A stretch of 32,034 nt of DNA from Paracoccaceae bacterium (GTDB lineage Bacteria > Pseudomonadota > Alphaproteobacteria > Rhodobacterales > Rhodobacteraceae): the NCBI GenBank assembly GCA_015487255.1, contig WFQA01000123.1, positions 1 to 32,034 of the forward strand. The letters are read 5' to 3'. A model generated the notes under the pieces. That model was given only the letters and a program-made list of their open reading frames with translations. It searched no databases and was not told the DNA's origin. Made by a program: the position numbers and the translations under genes. Positions 25,010 to 32,034 of this stretch are shown in pieces. The first letter of the stretch is position 1; every line of letters starts with the position of its first letter.

Positions 25010-25606
25010 ATGAGCGGCGGCAGCGAGGTTGAGCACCTGATCGAGCTGATGGCCAAGCTGCCCGGGCTTGGCCCGGTTTCGGCCCGCCGTGCGGTGCTGA
25101 GCATGATCCGCAAAAAATCGCTGTTGATGGCACCCTTGGCCAAAGCCATGGCCGAGGTCGAGGCGACCGTGCGCGAGTGCAATATTTGCGGCAATATCAC
25201 CACCCACCAGTTTTGCGATATCTGCCGCAACCCCAAGCGCGACCAATCCACGCTTTGCGTGCTGGAAAGCGTGGCCGACCTGTGGGCGATGGAGCGCGGA
25301 GCCAGCTTCAAGGGCCGGTATTTTGTGCTGGGCGGGGTGCTTTCGGCGCTCGATGGCATCACCCCTGAGAGCCTGCGCATTCCCATGCTCATCGAGCAGG
25401 TGGTGGGGGGGGGTGTCTCTGAGGTCATTCTGGCGCTCAACGCCACCATGGATGGCCAGACCACGGCGCATTACATCGCGGAGCAGCTTTCTGACAGCGC
25501 TGTTGCGCTCACATCACTGGCGCAGGGCGTGCCGATAGGGGGGGAGCTGAACTACCTCGATGACGGCACGATTGCCGCCGCCCTGAACGCCCGCAAGGTG
25601 TTTTAA
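25010..25606 (+). CDS. recR: Recombination protein RecR
   Basis: RecFOR pathway clamp that helps load RecA on gapped DNA. 198 residues: helix-hairpin-helix near the N terminus ([14 protein letters not shown]), zinc finger C57, C60, C69 and C72 (ECNICGN and FCDICRN), and Toprim domain ([30 protein letters not shown]). The ATG abuts the ybaB stop, so translation is coupled. A run of nine G at 25405-25413 encodes part of VVGGGV and leaves the frame intact. Confidence 0.97.
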   Translation: MSGGSEVEHLIELMAKLPGLGPVSARRAVLSMIRKKSLLMAPLAKAMAEVEATVRECNICGNITTHQFCDICRNPKRDQSTLCVLESVADLWAMERGASFKGRYFVLGGVLSALDGITPESLRIPMLIEQVVGGGVSEVILALNATMDGQTTAHYIAEQLSDSAVALTSLAQGVPIGGELNYLDDGTIAAALNARKVF

Positions 25607-25696
25607 CCACCGTCATTGCACGGCTGGATTTTTACCGTTGATTTTTGCTGATGGCTCGTGAATAAGCACTCGAATTCATAAACAGAAATACGAATC

Positions 25697-26593
25697 ATGC
25701 CCAAAACAAGATATTTTACCCCCCTTGCCATTTCTCTTTCCCTTGCCATCACTACCCTTTCCCCGCTTTCCGCACCCGCGCAGGAAGTTGGTAATGCATC
25801 GGTTTTCGAGCGCCTGCACCTGGCCAATGCCCTGCGCAACAATACCCAATATATGGCCCGGGTTGCCTGCTATGCTTTTGCCGGTTATGAGCCGGAGCAC
25901 CAGCGCGAAGAGCTGGCCCGCGCCTCGGCCGAGTTTAGCGAGATCAGTGCGGCATTGCTGGCAGGTGATGCCGAAAGGGGGATGGCACCGGAGGCCAACC
26001 AACGGGTGATCAACGCGCTTGACGCACTGCGCGATGCCTGGCCGGTGCTGGAAAACCGTATCGATCGTATCGTCAGGGAGGAGCGTATTGATAAAGGCGA
26101 GATGGCCGAGATTGATATGTTCAGCCTGAACCTGATGACTAGATCCGATGATTTGAGCACACGGATGGCCAATGTTTACAGCGAAACCCTGAACGATGTG
26201 CCGCTGATCCTGATCCTGACGGTTGATATGGCCGAGCGGCAGATCATGCGCACCGAAAAAGCCGGTAAAGATGCCTGCCTGATCGGGGTCGGGGTGAATG
26301 TAATAGAAAACCGCGCCGATCTGGAAAAGACGGTGGCGGTATTTTCGGCCACGCTTGGCGCGTTGATCAACGGGTTTCCGGGCATGATCATGGCCGCGCC
26401 GAATGCGGAGATCCGCGATCTGCTCAATGAGGCAGAAGCCGCATGGCAAGCCCCAAAAGCCTTGCTGACCATATTATATCAGGGTGGTGAAATTACCTCG
26501 CGGGAGCGGGAGGTGATCAGGCGCGGGCTTGAAGAAGTGGCAGCAAAAATGGAAATGGTCGCCGCGCTTTATGTGGCGCTGGAAACCCGGTAA
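25697..26593 (+). CDS. Secreted protein with PilJ-like (type IV pili MCP N-terminal) domains
   Basis: 298 residues. A signal peptide (basic start, hydrophobic 9-24) has a likely cleavage after APA at 26-28. Two all-helical repeats resemble the PilJ/MCP N-terminal sensor domain. The first starts RLHLANALRNNTQYMARVACY (39-59). The second starts MAERQIMRTEKAGKDACLI, followed by GVNVIENRADLEKTVAVF and ALINGFPG and a Trp near 250. No membrane anchor or output domain follows, so it is probably a free periplasmic protein, perhaps a ligand-binding partner. The ribosome site is weak. Convergent and flush with the DMT gene. The domain match is from pattern memory. Confidence 0.65.
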   Translation: MPKTRYFTPLAISLSLAITTLSPLSAPAQEVGNASVFERLHLANALRNNTQYMARVACYAFAGYEPEHQREELARASAEFSEISAALLAGDAERGMAPEANQRVINALDALRDAWPVLENRIDRIVREERIDKGEMAEIDMFSLNLMTRSDDLSTRMANVYSETLNDVPLILILTVDMAERQIMRTEKAGKDACLIGVGVNVIENRADLEKTVAVFSATLGALINGFPGMIMAAPNAEIRDLLNEAEAAWQAPKALLTILYQGGEITSREREVIRRGLEEVAAKMEMVAALYVALETR

Positions 26594-27499
26594 TCAGGGC
26601 AGGCGCAAGCGCGCCTCGCGCAGGGCGATGTAAAGCGTGGCCGATATAATAATCACCGCGCCGATCAACGTGGCGCTATCGGGCACTTCATTATAAAGAA
26701 AATAGGCGGCGGTGGCGATCAGCACGAGCCGCAGATAGGTGATCGGCGCCAGAATACTGGCCTCGCCGTGGCGATAGGCCTCGATATCCGCCAGGCCACG
26801 CACCGCCCCGGCCACCACCAGCACCAGCAGCGCAAAGCCGCCACGGGTATCTGTGGGCACTTCCATGACCGGCCATGCAAAGGGTGATGAGACCAGCGCC
26901 GTGATCACCACCGAAGAGAAATAGGCCGAAACCGCCCCGTCTTTTTGCGCCAACCCGCGCGACATGGTGAGGGCGAGCGCAAACAGCATAGAACTGCCCA
27001 GTGCCACCAGCATGGCCGGTTCATAACTGCCAAAGCCGGGCCGCAAGATCACCAGCGCCCCGCCAAAACCGACTGTAATCGCAGCAATACGGCGCGGGCC
27101 GACCCGCTCTTTATGGATGATGACCGCCAGCACTGTGGCCCAGATCGGCGCAAGAAAAAACAACACGGTGACCGTAGCCATCGGCAGGTTGGCAATGGCG
27201 AAAAACCCCAAATGGGTGGAGGCGGCAATCAGGGTGCCGCGGATCAGGTGGTGGTAGGGTTGCGAAAACCTAAGCCGCCGGCGCAGCCGCACGAAAAGCA
27301 GCAGTGCCAGCACGATCAGCCCGGTTGAAATGCCACTGCGCAATAACACGATCATCCGGCTGTCGATCTGGCCGGAAAGGTCCCGCACCGCGATGGCCAT
27401 GGCGCTTGAGCCAAGCACCGATAGCAATATCCACCAAACAGCCCGCAGGTTATCCCCTGCATGGGGTGGATTCGGTTGCGGATTCGAGGTTGATTTCAT
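26594..27499 (-). CDS. DMT-superfamily (EamA) transporter
   Basis: 301 residues with about ten hydrophobic segments in two EamA repeats, after a short polar N terminus (MKSTSNPQPNPPHAGDN). Typical segments are FFAIANLPMATVTVLFFLAPIWATVL, GFGGALVILRPG and ASILAPITYLRLVLIATAAYFLYNE. These drug/metabolite transporters usually export amino acids, riboflavin or similar small metabolites. Nothing in the sequence or neighbours fixes the substrate. It is unrelated in detail to the PecM-like protein at 10796, which lacks these motifs. Confidence 0.88.
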   Translation of the reverse strand: MKSTSNPQPNPPHAGDNLRAVWWILLSVLGSSAMAIAVRDLSGQIDSRMIVLLRSGISTGLIVLALLLFVRLRRRLRFSQPYHHLIRGTLIAASTHLGFFAIANLPMATVTVLFFLAPIWATVLAVIIHKERVGPRRIAAITVGFGGALVILRPGFGSYEPAMLVALGSSMLFALALTMSRGLAQKDGAVSAYFSSVVITALVSSPFAWPVMEVPTDTRGGFALLVLVVAGAVRGLADIEAYRHGEASILAPITYLRLVLIATAAYFLYNEVPDSATLIGAVIIISATLYIALREARLRLP

Positions 27500-27813
27500 G
27501 TAATATTGCCCAGCGGAACAGCATTTCTATTTTATTTGGAAAGGTCAAGCGCTGTTTTTCACGCAATGGGTGAGCCGAATAATACCCGAGTAATTTTGAC
27601 AGAGACCAAATGGTAAATATTTATTGCCTGTAAAAACAGCGCATTATAAGGATAATTGCAAGGATAAAAACCATAAAGAGCTTGAAAAATTCAACCGGAT
27701 CGCCTACCTATGCGTAAATCGCGCATCTGGTATGCGGTATTTGCACTTCTGCGGAGGGCAAAAATCGTCATATTGCACTGCACGCAAATCGAAATAAAGA
27801 ATAGGAGCAGCGT
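27500..27813. promoter_or_regulatory. AT-rich intergenic region with probable promoter
   Basis: No convincing gene in 314 bases. The perfect -35 TTGACA at 27596-27601, 16 bases and TATTTA (27618-27623) make a likely promoter for the next gene, with a leader of about 185 bases. AGGAG is present just before the next start. A frame from 27710 (MRKSRIWYAVFALL) overlaps the following gene and looks spurious. Confidence 0.5.
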
Positions 27814-28128
27814 ATGTTTGATTACGTTGATTCAACGGCTTATGCCAATGACCAGGGCGCCCGCGCCCAGAAACTGTTTGCCGCCGTGGTGCTGGCAGCG
27901 CTGGACGATGCTATTGCCGACGATAAAAAATACGGTAACGGCCCGGAAGTGATCGCCCGCTGGGCACGCTCGCGCGATGGCCGCGAAGTGTTGATGTGTG
28001 CGGGTATCGACCCGAATGAGCGCTGCGTGAAAGGCATGATGTCTTTTGTTGATCGTGGTGTGCGCACCTCGGTGGCCCTTTCGCGCGAAGAGAGCGAGCG
28101 GCAGGCGCAGGCAAAAGCCGCAGCCTGA
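27814..28128 (+). CDS. DUF6280-type small conserved protein
   Basis: 104 residues, soluble, no signal peptide. The sequence LFAAVVLAALDDAIADDKKYG, GPEVIARWARSRDGREVL and CAGIDPNERCV followed by RTSVALSREESER matches, from memory, a short protein family (DUF6280) conserved in Rhodobacterales. Strong AGGAG ribosome site, a probable promoter 190 bases upstream and a clear terminator after the stop show a single-gene unit. The function is unknown; the charged helical makeup and strong expression signals suggest an abundant small regulatory or structural protein, which is inference. Confidence 0.8.
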   Translation: MFDYVDSTAYANDQGARAQKLFAAVVLAALDDAIADDKKYGNGPEVIARWARSRDGREVLMCAGIDPNERCVKGMMSFVDRGVRTSVALSREESERQAQAKAAA

Positions 28129-28150
28129 AGCAAGCGCTTTATTTATTATA

Positions 28151-28180
28151 AGCCCTGCCATTTGGCGGGGCTTTTATTTT
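28151..28180 (+). terminator. Rho-independent terminator
   Basis: A 9-bp stem AGCCCTGCC/GGCGGGGCT (28151-28159/28164-28172, one T-G wobble) with loop ATTT is followed by TTTATTTTTT. It ends the DUF6280-type transcript. On the other strand the same hairpin is followed by TATAATAAAT, so it could also slow readthrough from hisE, whose stop begins at 28174. Confidence 0.88.
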
Positions 28181-28491
28181 TTGCGTGATTGTTTTTCCAC
28201 AATCCCGGAAACCCCCTCGCGCCGCTTCAACTCCGCCAATACGTCTTTCCACCTGACATCGCGTGAGGAAAGCATGACCAGCAGGTGAAACAGCACATCG
28301 GCGGCTTCCTCGGTGAGGTTTTTCTTATCCCCCTTGGCGGCGGCGATAATCGCCTCCACCGCCTCCTCGCCAAATTTCTCGGCGCATTTTTCCGGGCCAC
28401 GGGCAAACAGCTTGGCGGCATAGGATTTCGCCTCGTCACCGCCCTTGCGGCTTTCGATGGTTTTGGCGAGGCGGGTCAGAACATTGGCCAT
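28174..28491 (-). CDS. hisE: Phosphoribosyl-ATP pyrophosphatase
   Basis: Second step of histidine synthesis: PR-ATP to PR-AMP plus pyrophosphate. It is a 105-residue stand-alone HisE with the MazG-like helical metal site: KFGEEAVEAIIAA and LTEEAADVLFHLLVML hold the conserved Glu/Asp cluster. The start follows the hisF stop with no gap, so the two are co-translated. HisI, which is fused to HisE in some bacteria, is not present here. A basic tail (EKQSRKK) ends the protein. Confidence 0.95.
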   Translation of the reverse strand: MANVLTRLAKTIESRKGGDEAKSYAAKLFARGPEKCAEKFGEEAVEAIIAAAKGDKKNLTEEAADVLFHLLVMLSSRDVRWKDVLAELKRREGVSGIVEKQSRKK

Positions 28492-29250
28492 TTATAGTCG
28501 CACCGGCACCCCGGCCTCCTGCATATATGCTTTTGCTTCCCCTATCGTATACTCCCCAAAATGGAAAATGGAAGCGGCAAGCACCGCCGAGGCATGGCCA
28601 ATGGTCACGCCCTCGACAAGGTGTTGCAAATTGCCCACACCCCCCGAGGCAATAACCGGAATTTTAACCGCATCGGCAATCGCGCGGGTCAGCGGCAGGT
28701 TAAAGCCGGCCTTGGTGCCGTCCCGGTCCATCGAGGTCAGCAGAATTTCCCCCGCGCCTTTGCGCTCCATCTCAAGGGCAAATTCAACAGCATCTATGCC
28801 GGTTTCACGGCTGCCGCCATGGGTGAAAATCTGCCACTTGCCATCGGCCACCGTCTTGGCATCGATCGCCACCACAATGCACTGGTTGCCAAATTTATTG
28901 GCGCTGGCGGCTATCACATCAGGGTCTGCCACCGCTGCGGAGTTAAACGACACCTTGTCCGCCCCCGCCAGCAGCAGCTTGCGCACATCCTCCGGCCCGC
29001 GCACGCCACCACCAATGGTCAGCGGCATAAAGCACTGCTCGGCTGTGCGCCGCGCCACATCATACATGGTGCCGCGATTTTCCAGCGTGGCGGCGATGTC
29101 GAGGAAGCAAAGCTCGTCCGCCCCCGCCGCATCATAGGCCTTGGCGCTTTCCACCGGGTCACCCGCGTCGATCAGGTCCACAAAGTTGACCCCCTTCACA
29201 ACGCGGCCATCCTTGACATCAAGGCAGGGGATTATGCGGGTTTTAAGCAT
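28492..29250 (-). CDS. hisF: Imidazole glycerol phosphate synthase cyclase subunit
   Basis: The TIM-barrel partner of HisH: converts PRFAR plus ammonia to IGP and AICAR. 252 residues from ATG 29250 ([20 protein letters not shown]); the catalytic Asp is in CLDVKDG, and a second lies in VVAIDAKT near residue 130. Phosphate-binding GGGVR and IASGGVGN segments are present. An upstream in-frame TTG at 29265 is possible but less likely. No clear ribosome site precedes the ATG. A MITE-like palindrome lies 55 bases upstream of the start. Confidence 0.95.
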   Translation of the reverse strand: MLKTRIIPCLDVKDGRVVKGVNFVDLIDAGDPVESAKAYDAAGADELCFLDIAATLENRGTMYDVARRTAEQCFMPLTIGGGVRGPEDVRKLLLAGADKVSFNSAAVADPDVIAASANKFGNQCIVVAIDAKTVADGKWQIFTHGGSRETGIDAVEFALEMERKGAGEILLTSMDRDGTKAGFNLPLTRAIADAVKIPVIASGGVGNLQHLVEGVTIGHASAVLAASIFHFGEYTIGEAKAYMQEAGVPVRL

Positions 29251-29304
29251 CGGTAGAGCTTTCAATTTGAGGTCTCTTGCAGCATAATTGGTTACCGTTG
29301 GAGA

Positions 29305-29424
29305 GGCTAAGGCGTTTTGCGTTTGATTTGGATCGGTATTACCATTGAACGCAATTGTTTCACAATCACTGCCTCAATGGTAAAACCGATCGGTGGTTCA
29401 GATAAAACGCAAAACGCTTTAGCC
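29305..29424. mobile_element. MITE-like nested palindrome inside the his operon
   Basis: Outer arms of 23 bases (29305-29327/29402-29424; GGCTAAGGCG inverted as CGCTTTAGCC) match at 21 positions; inner arms of 17 bases (29331-29347/29375-29391) match at 16. A 27-base loop lies between. The 120-base unit codes for nothing and has AGA on both sides (29302-29304, 29425-29427), possibly a 3-base target duplication. It sits between the DUF2867 gene and hisF. Confidence 0.7.
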
Positions 29425-29430
29425 AGACTT

Positions 29431-29877
29431 TCAGCGCTCATCACTCATCGCCTTTACTGCGCTACGCATTATTGCTTTATGAAACGGCATGATTGCGGCT
29501 AGGTATATTCGCCCCAGCCTATTGTGCCGCCGCACCCATGTTGCCCCATAAGCCTGTTGATCTTTCACCAGAATAGAGATGCGAAAATCAAGGTGGGTGT
29601 CGTCAAAACCAAGGATGAGTTCATGCTCATTGCGTTCTGTGATCGGAAATGGGCCTATATTGTCTTGCTCTGCATGAGCCGTTTTAAGGCCCAAAGGGGC
29701 AACGATCAGGTTGCGAAGCCGAAGCAAGCCACGCGCCCATCCGGGGAAGGCCATGGCACGTTGAGCAGCTTCTTCCACCCCTAGGGTTGTTGTTGTGCGA
29801 TAGCAGTCCAAAAAGTCATCGGGCTGTAGGCGGTTATGCAGCAGGCTTTGTTCAGGCAGTGTTGATGCGCTAACCAT
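29431..29877 (-). CDS. DUF2867-family protein
   Basis: 148 residues. Segments WARGLLRLRNLIVAPLGLKT, IGPFPITERNEHELILG, DDTHLDFRISI and HNRLGRIYLAAIMPFHK follow the DUF2867 pattern, a small domain that looks like a START/SRPBCC-type fold and is often fused to NAD-binding proteins. The ATG is one base after the hisA stop, with GAAGG about nine bases upstream, so it is part of the his transcript. No link to histidine synthesis is known to me; it looks like an extra gene inserted in the operon. Confidence 0.8.
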   Translation of the reverse strand: MVSASTLPEQSLLHNRLQPDDFLDCYRTTTTLGVEEAAQRAMAFPGWARGLLRLRNLIVAPLGLKTAHAEQDNIGPFPITERNEHELILGFDDTHLDFRISILVKDQQAYGATWVRRHNRLGRIYLAAIMPFHKAIMRSAVKAMSDER

Positions 29878-29878
29878 T

Positions 29879-30604
29879 CTATCGCGCCTTCAGCAGCTTC
29901 GCAGCCTCGGCCGCATCAATCGCCCCATCATATAGCGCGCGGCCTGAAATCGCCCCATTCAGCGGCGCACCGCAAGCCTTGAGCGCCCGCAAATCATCCA
30001 TCGAGCTGACCCCGCCCGAGGCGATAACCGGAATACTCACCGCATTGGCAAGGGCGGCGGTGGCGGCCACGTTTGGCCCCTGCATCGCCCCGTCGCGGTC
30101 AATATCGGTATAGATAATCGCCGCCACACCGGCATCCTCGAACTGGCGCGCAAGCTCCAGTGCGGTCACATCCGAAGTCTCTGCCCAGCCCTCCACTGCC
30201 ACCATGCCGGCGCGCGCATCTATTCCCACCGCCACATGGCCCGGAAATAACCGCGCCGCCGCTTTCACCAGATCAGGGTTTCGCAAGGCAACGGTGCCCA
30301 GAATAACCCGCTCCAGCCCCTTCTCCAGCCAGCGCTCGATGGTGGCGATATCGCGAATGCCGCCGCCAAGCTGGGCGGGGATGCTACAGGCCTTCAAAAT
30401 CGCCTCGACCGGCGCGGCATTCACCGGCTCACCGGCAAAAGCACCGTTGAGATCAACCAGATGCAGCCATTCGCACCCCGCCTTCTGGAACTCCAGCGCC
30501 TGCGCGGCGGGGTTGTCGTTAAACACCGTGGCGCGGTCCATCTCGCCTTTTATCAGCCGCACGCACTGGCCGTCTTTCAGATCTATCGCCGGATAAAGGA
30601 TCAT
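29879..30604 (-). CDS. hisA: ProFAR isomerase (HisA)
   Basis: TIM-barrel sugar isomerase of 241 residues, converting ProFAR to PRFAR. The N-terminal catalytic Asp is in [15 protein letters not shown]. Other family segments are [36 protein letters not shown] (second Asp) and [14 protein letters not shown], plus the phosphate-binding IASGGVSS. It lies between the DUF2147 gene, which faces the other way, and the DUF2867 gene, which follows directly. It is distinguished from HisF by the VEGW segment and by hisF being next in the cluster. Confidence 0.95.
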   Translation of the reverse strand: MILYPAIDLKDGQCVRLIKGEMDRATVFNDNPAAQALEFQKAGCEWLHLVDLNGAFAGEPVNAAPVEAILKACSIPAQLGGGIRDIATIERWLEKGLERVILGTVALRNPDLVKAAARLFPGHVAVGIDARAGMVAVEGWAETSDVTALELARQFEDAGVAAIIYTDIDRDGAMQGPNVAATAALANAVSIPVIASGGVSSMDDLRALKACGAPLNGAISGRALYDGAIDAAEAAKLLKAR

Positions 30605-30727
30605 TTACGCCTCCAAAGCTTTGCCCGCTTTTTAGCGCATATCCGCCAAGCTGCAAGCTGCCATTACGTCACCATTGACCCAAATCGGCTTTTCGCTATC
30701 ATTTGCTTACCCAACAGGAGAGTAAAA

Positions 30728-31114
30728 ATGAAAAAAATCATAGCAATAGCCGCGCTTCTGGCGCTGCCGATGATGGCGCAAGCACAGGACCCTTCCGGCC
30801 TGTGGCAAACCGCACCAAATGACCAAGGCAGATACCTGCAGGTTCAGGTTGGGCCATGTGCCTCCGAGCCGGCGCAGATTTGCGGCACGATTGTGCAGGG
30901 CTTTGGCGGCGCATCGCAAGAGAATAACGGAAAACAAATCATCTGGGGCATGCAGGCCAGAGGTGGGGGAAAGTGGAACCGGGGCAATGTCTGGGCACCG
31001 GATGATGATAAAACCTACCGCGCCAATCTGACGCTGGATGGCAATACACTGGTGGTGCAGGGCTGCGTGGCGGGTATCTTCTGCCGCTCCTCCATCTGGA
31101 CACGGGTGCAGTAA
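30728..31114 (+). CDS. Secreted DUF2147-family protein
   Basis: 128 residues on the strand opposite to the his genes, between hisH and hisA. ATG 30728 follows CAGGAG. Signal peptide MKKIIAIAALLALPMMAQAQ (1-20), then DPSGLWQTAPND, typical of DUF2147, a small beta-barrel-like periplasmic domain. Two Cys pairs (GPCASEPAQICG and VQGCVAGIFCRSS) could form disulfides. The function is unknown. Relatives carry a longer segment after the Trp; this one is compact. Its stop lies in the first unit of a 21-base tandem repeat. Confidence 0.85.
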   Translation: MKKIIAIAALLALPMMAQAQDPSGLWQTAPNDQGRYLQVQVGPCASEPAQICGTIVQGFGGASQENNGKQIIWGMQARGGGKWNRGNVWAPDDDKTYRANLTLDGNTLVVQGCVAGIFCRSSIWTRVQ

Positions 31115-31170
31115 ACGCCGGGTTAAATGCAGTAAACGCCGGGTTAAATGCAGTAAACGCCGGGTTAAAC
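31108..31170 (+). repeat. Three tandem 21-base units at the 3' end of the DUF2147 gene
   Basis: Unit GCAGTAAACGCCGGGTTAAA plus one base, at 31108-31128, 31129-31149 and 31150-31170; the third differs only in its last base. Unit one contains the last codon and stop of the gene, so the gene end was copied twice downstream. The repeats carry no hairpin of their own and lead straight into the hairpin at 31171. Confidence 0.95.
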
Positions 31171-31202
31171 CCCACCCTGCGGTGCGTAAAATGCAGGGTG
31201 GG
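31171..31202 (+). terminator. Hairpin, probable bidirectional terminator
   Basis: A perfect 10-bp stem CCCACCCTGC/GCAGGGTGGG (31171-31180/31193-31202) with a 12-base loop, followed by TTATAATT. It lies between convergent DUF2147 and hisH. AACCCCACCCTGC also occurs near 20658, so the arm may belong to a dispersed repeat. There is no long T run, so efficiency is uncertain. Confidence 0.55.
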
Positions 31203-31249
31203 TTATAATTCACCAAGTGTTGGCAACTGCGGTGCCGGGTGGTGCGCCC

Positions 31250-31888
31250 TTATGGTCTCCAGCGCAAAAAATTTCCGATCAGGCGCAGGCCGGTTGCCTG
31301 GCTTTTTTCCGGGTGGAATTGCGTGCCGATCATGTTGTCCCGCCCGACCACTGCGGTGATCTGCCCGCCATAGTCGGCATGGGCAAAGCGGTGTTTGGGG
31401 GCCTTTGGGCGCAGGTGGTATGAGTGCACAAAATAGGCGTGGTCACCATTTGAAATCCCCTCCAGCACCGGGTGGGGGGTGTCGATCAGCAACTCGTTCC
31501 AGCCCATATGCGGGATTTTGAGCGCCGGGTCATCGGGGATGAATTCAACCACCTCACCGGGGATCCAGCCAAAGCCCTTGGTCTCGTGCCCGTGTTCGCG
31601 CCCGAGGCTGGCCATCAGTTGCATACCCACGCAGATACCCAAAAAAGGCGCGCCCTCGGTAATGACCCGCTGCTCGATGGCCTCAAACAGCCCGCTATAG
31701 CCGCCTAGCCCGTCGCGGCAATCCTTGAAAGCCCCGACACCGGGCAGCACGATACGGTCAGCTCCGGCCACAAGCTCGGGGTCGGAGGAAACCACAATTC
31801 TATCGCCGGTATTCTGCGCCATGCGCTCAAAGCTTTTCGCAGCCGAGCGCAGGTTGCCACTATCGTAATCGACGATGACGGTGGTCAT
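31250..31888 (-). CDS. hisH: Imidazole glycerol phosphate synthase glutaminase subunit
   Basis: Class I glutamine amidotransferase that supplies ammonia to HisF. 212 residues. The nucleophile is C86 in [10 protein letters not shown]; the His and Glu of the triad are in QFHPEKSQ near the C terminus. The N-terminal [17 protein letters not shown] and the oxyanion segment LPGVGAF are typical. The ATG overlaps the hisB stop (ATGA at 31888-31885). hisF, its partner, is about 2 kb downstream past the DUF2147 gene, hisA and the DUF2867 gene. Confidence 0.96.
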   Translation of the reverse strand: MTTVIVDYDSGNLRSAAKSFERMAQNTGDRIVVSSDPELVAGADRIVLPGVGAFKDCRDGLGGYSGLFEAIEQRVITEGAPFLGICVGMQLMASLGREHGHETKGFGWIPGEVVEFIPDDPALKIPHMGWNELLIDTPHPVLEGISNGDHAYFVHSYHLRPKAPKHRFAHADYGGQITAVVGRDNMIGTQFHPEKSQATGLRLIGNFLRWRP

Positions 31889-32034
31889 TCGCTGAGCGTC
31901 CCTTTGGTGGAGGGAATGGCATCTGCCTTGCGCGGGTCGGTATCGAGTGCCTGGCGCAAGGCCCGGGCCACGGCTTTGAAGGCGGCCTCGGCAATGTGGT
32001 GGCTGTTGATGCCGTCAAGCTTGGCGACATTGAG
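31885..32034 (-). CDS. hisB: Imidazoleglycerol-phosphate dehydratase, C-terminal 49 residues
   Basis: The frame enters from the right edge and ends with TGA at 31887-31885. It reads [20 protein letters not shown], the conserved metal-binding His pair and Glu of IGP dehydratase, and ends [12 protein letters not shown], the usual C terminus of the enzyme (PSTKG). The rest of the gene lies outside the window. Its stop overlaps the hisH start. Confidence 0.93.
   Translation of the reverse strand, partial: LNVAKLDGINSHHIAEAAFKAVARALRQALDTDPRKADAIPSTKGTLSE

Noticed and set aside
29317..29502. Small frame across the palindromic element
   Set aside because: It is produced by the inverted repeats and overlaps the DUF2867 gene on the other strand.
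31108..31170. Tandem repeat as a possible CRISPR array
   Set aside because: The units are contiguous with no spacers and include a stop codon of the adjacent gene.

Overview
The window is chromosomal DNA of an alphaproteobacterium, most likely Rhodobacteraceae/Rhodobacterales. The evidence is high GC with GC-ending codons, a CcrM-type GANTC methyltransferase, a cytochrome-c-tailed urate hydroxylase (PuuD), a DUF6280-type protein, a DctQ/DctM TRAP pair, dnaX-ybaB-recR, and the order hisB-hisH-DUF2147-hisA-hisF-hisE. I see no rRNA, tRNA, CRISPR array, prophage or intact insertion sequence.

Layout. (1) 1-2200: the 3' end of a hybrid sensor kinase (receiver plus HPt), then a sigma-54-dependent response regulator. 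(2) 2260-6766: a translationally coupled nucleoside salvage operon, cdd-deoA-deoB-add-upp. (3) 6991-10067: oxidised-purine catabolism, uraD divergent from puuD and an 8-oxoguanine deaminase. (4) 10362-12217: a decayed NAD(P)-binding gene, then a divergent pecM/pecS pair around a double palindromic operator. (5) 12225-15833: rluB-like pseudouridine synthase, tadA, ccrM and rnhB. (6) 15897-19058: a PhzS-like flavin monooxygenase with TRAP membrane subunits. (7) 19365-20397: two membrane proteins of unknown function that share a juxtamembrane motif. (8) 20791-20922: the 4.5S/SRP RNA gene with a good promoter. (9) 21052-25606: rsgA, an iodotyrosine-deiodinase-like nitroreductase, dnaX, ybaB and recR. 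(10) 25697-28128: a secreted PilJ-like protein, a DMT exporter and a DUF6280-type protein. (11) 28174-32034: the histidine cluster on the minus strand, carrying a DUF2867 gene, a MITE-like palindrome and an oppositely oriented DUF2147 gene.

How the genes fit together. Blocks 2 to 4 read as one purine/pyrimidine theme. Nucleosides are deaminated and phosphorolysed, 8-oxoguanine is deaminated to urate, PuuD oxidises urate and UraD decarboxylates OHCU. A PecS-type regulator, a family whose known ligand is urate, sits next to them with its PecM exporter.

The least explained material is between genes. Two families of structured intergenic repeats occur (A: 6776-6930 and 13800-13952; B: 10125-10235 and 20475-20586). 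They share a terminal module, and three of the four copies lie between convergent genes. The two A copies differ by changes that keep base pairing, including one C-G to G-C swap. Other points are an 11-C run at the tau/gamma boundary of dnaX, a GANTC cluster in front of ccrM, and a nested palindrome inside the his operon.
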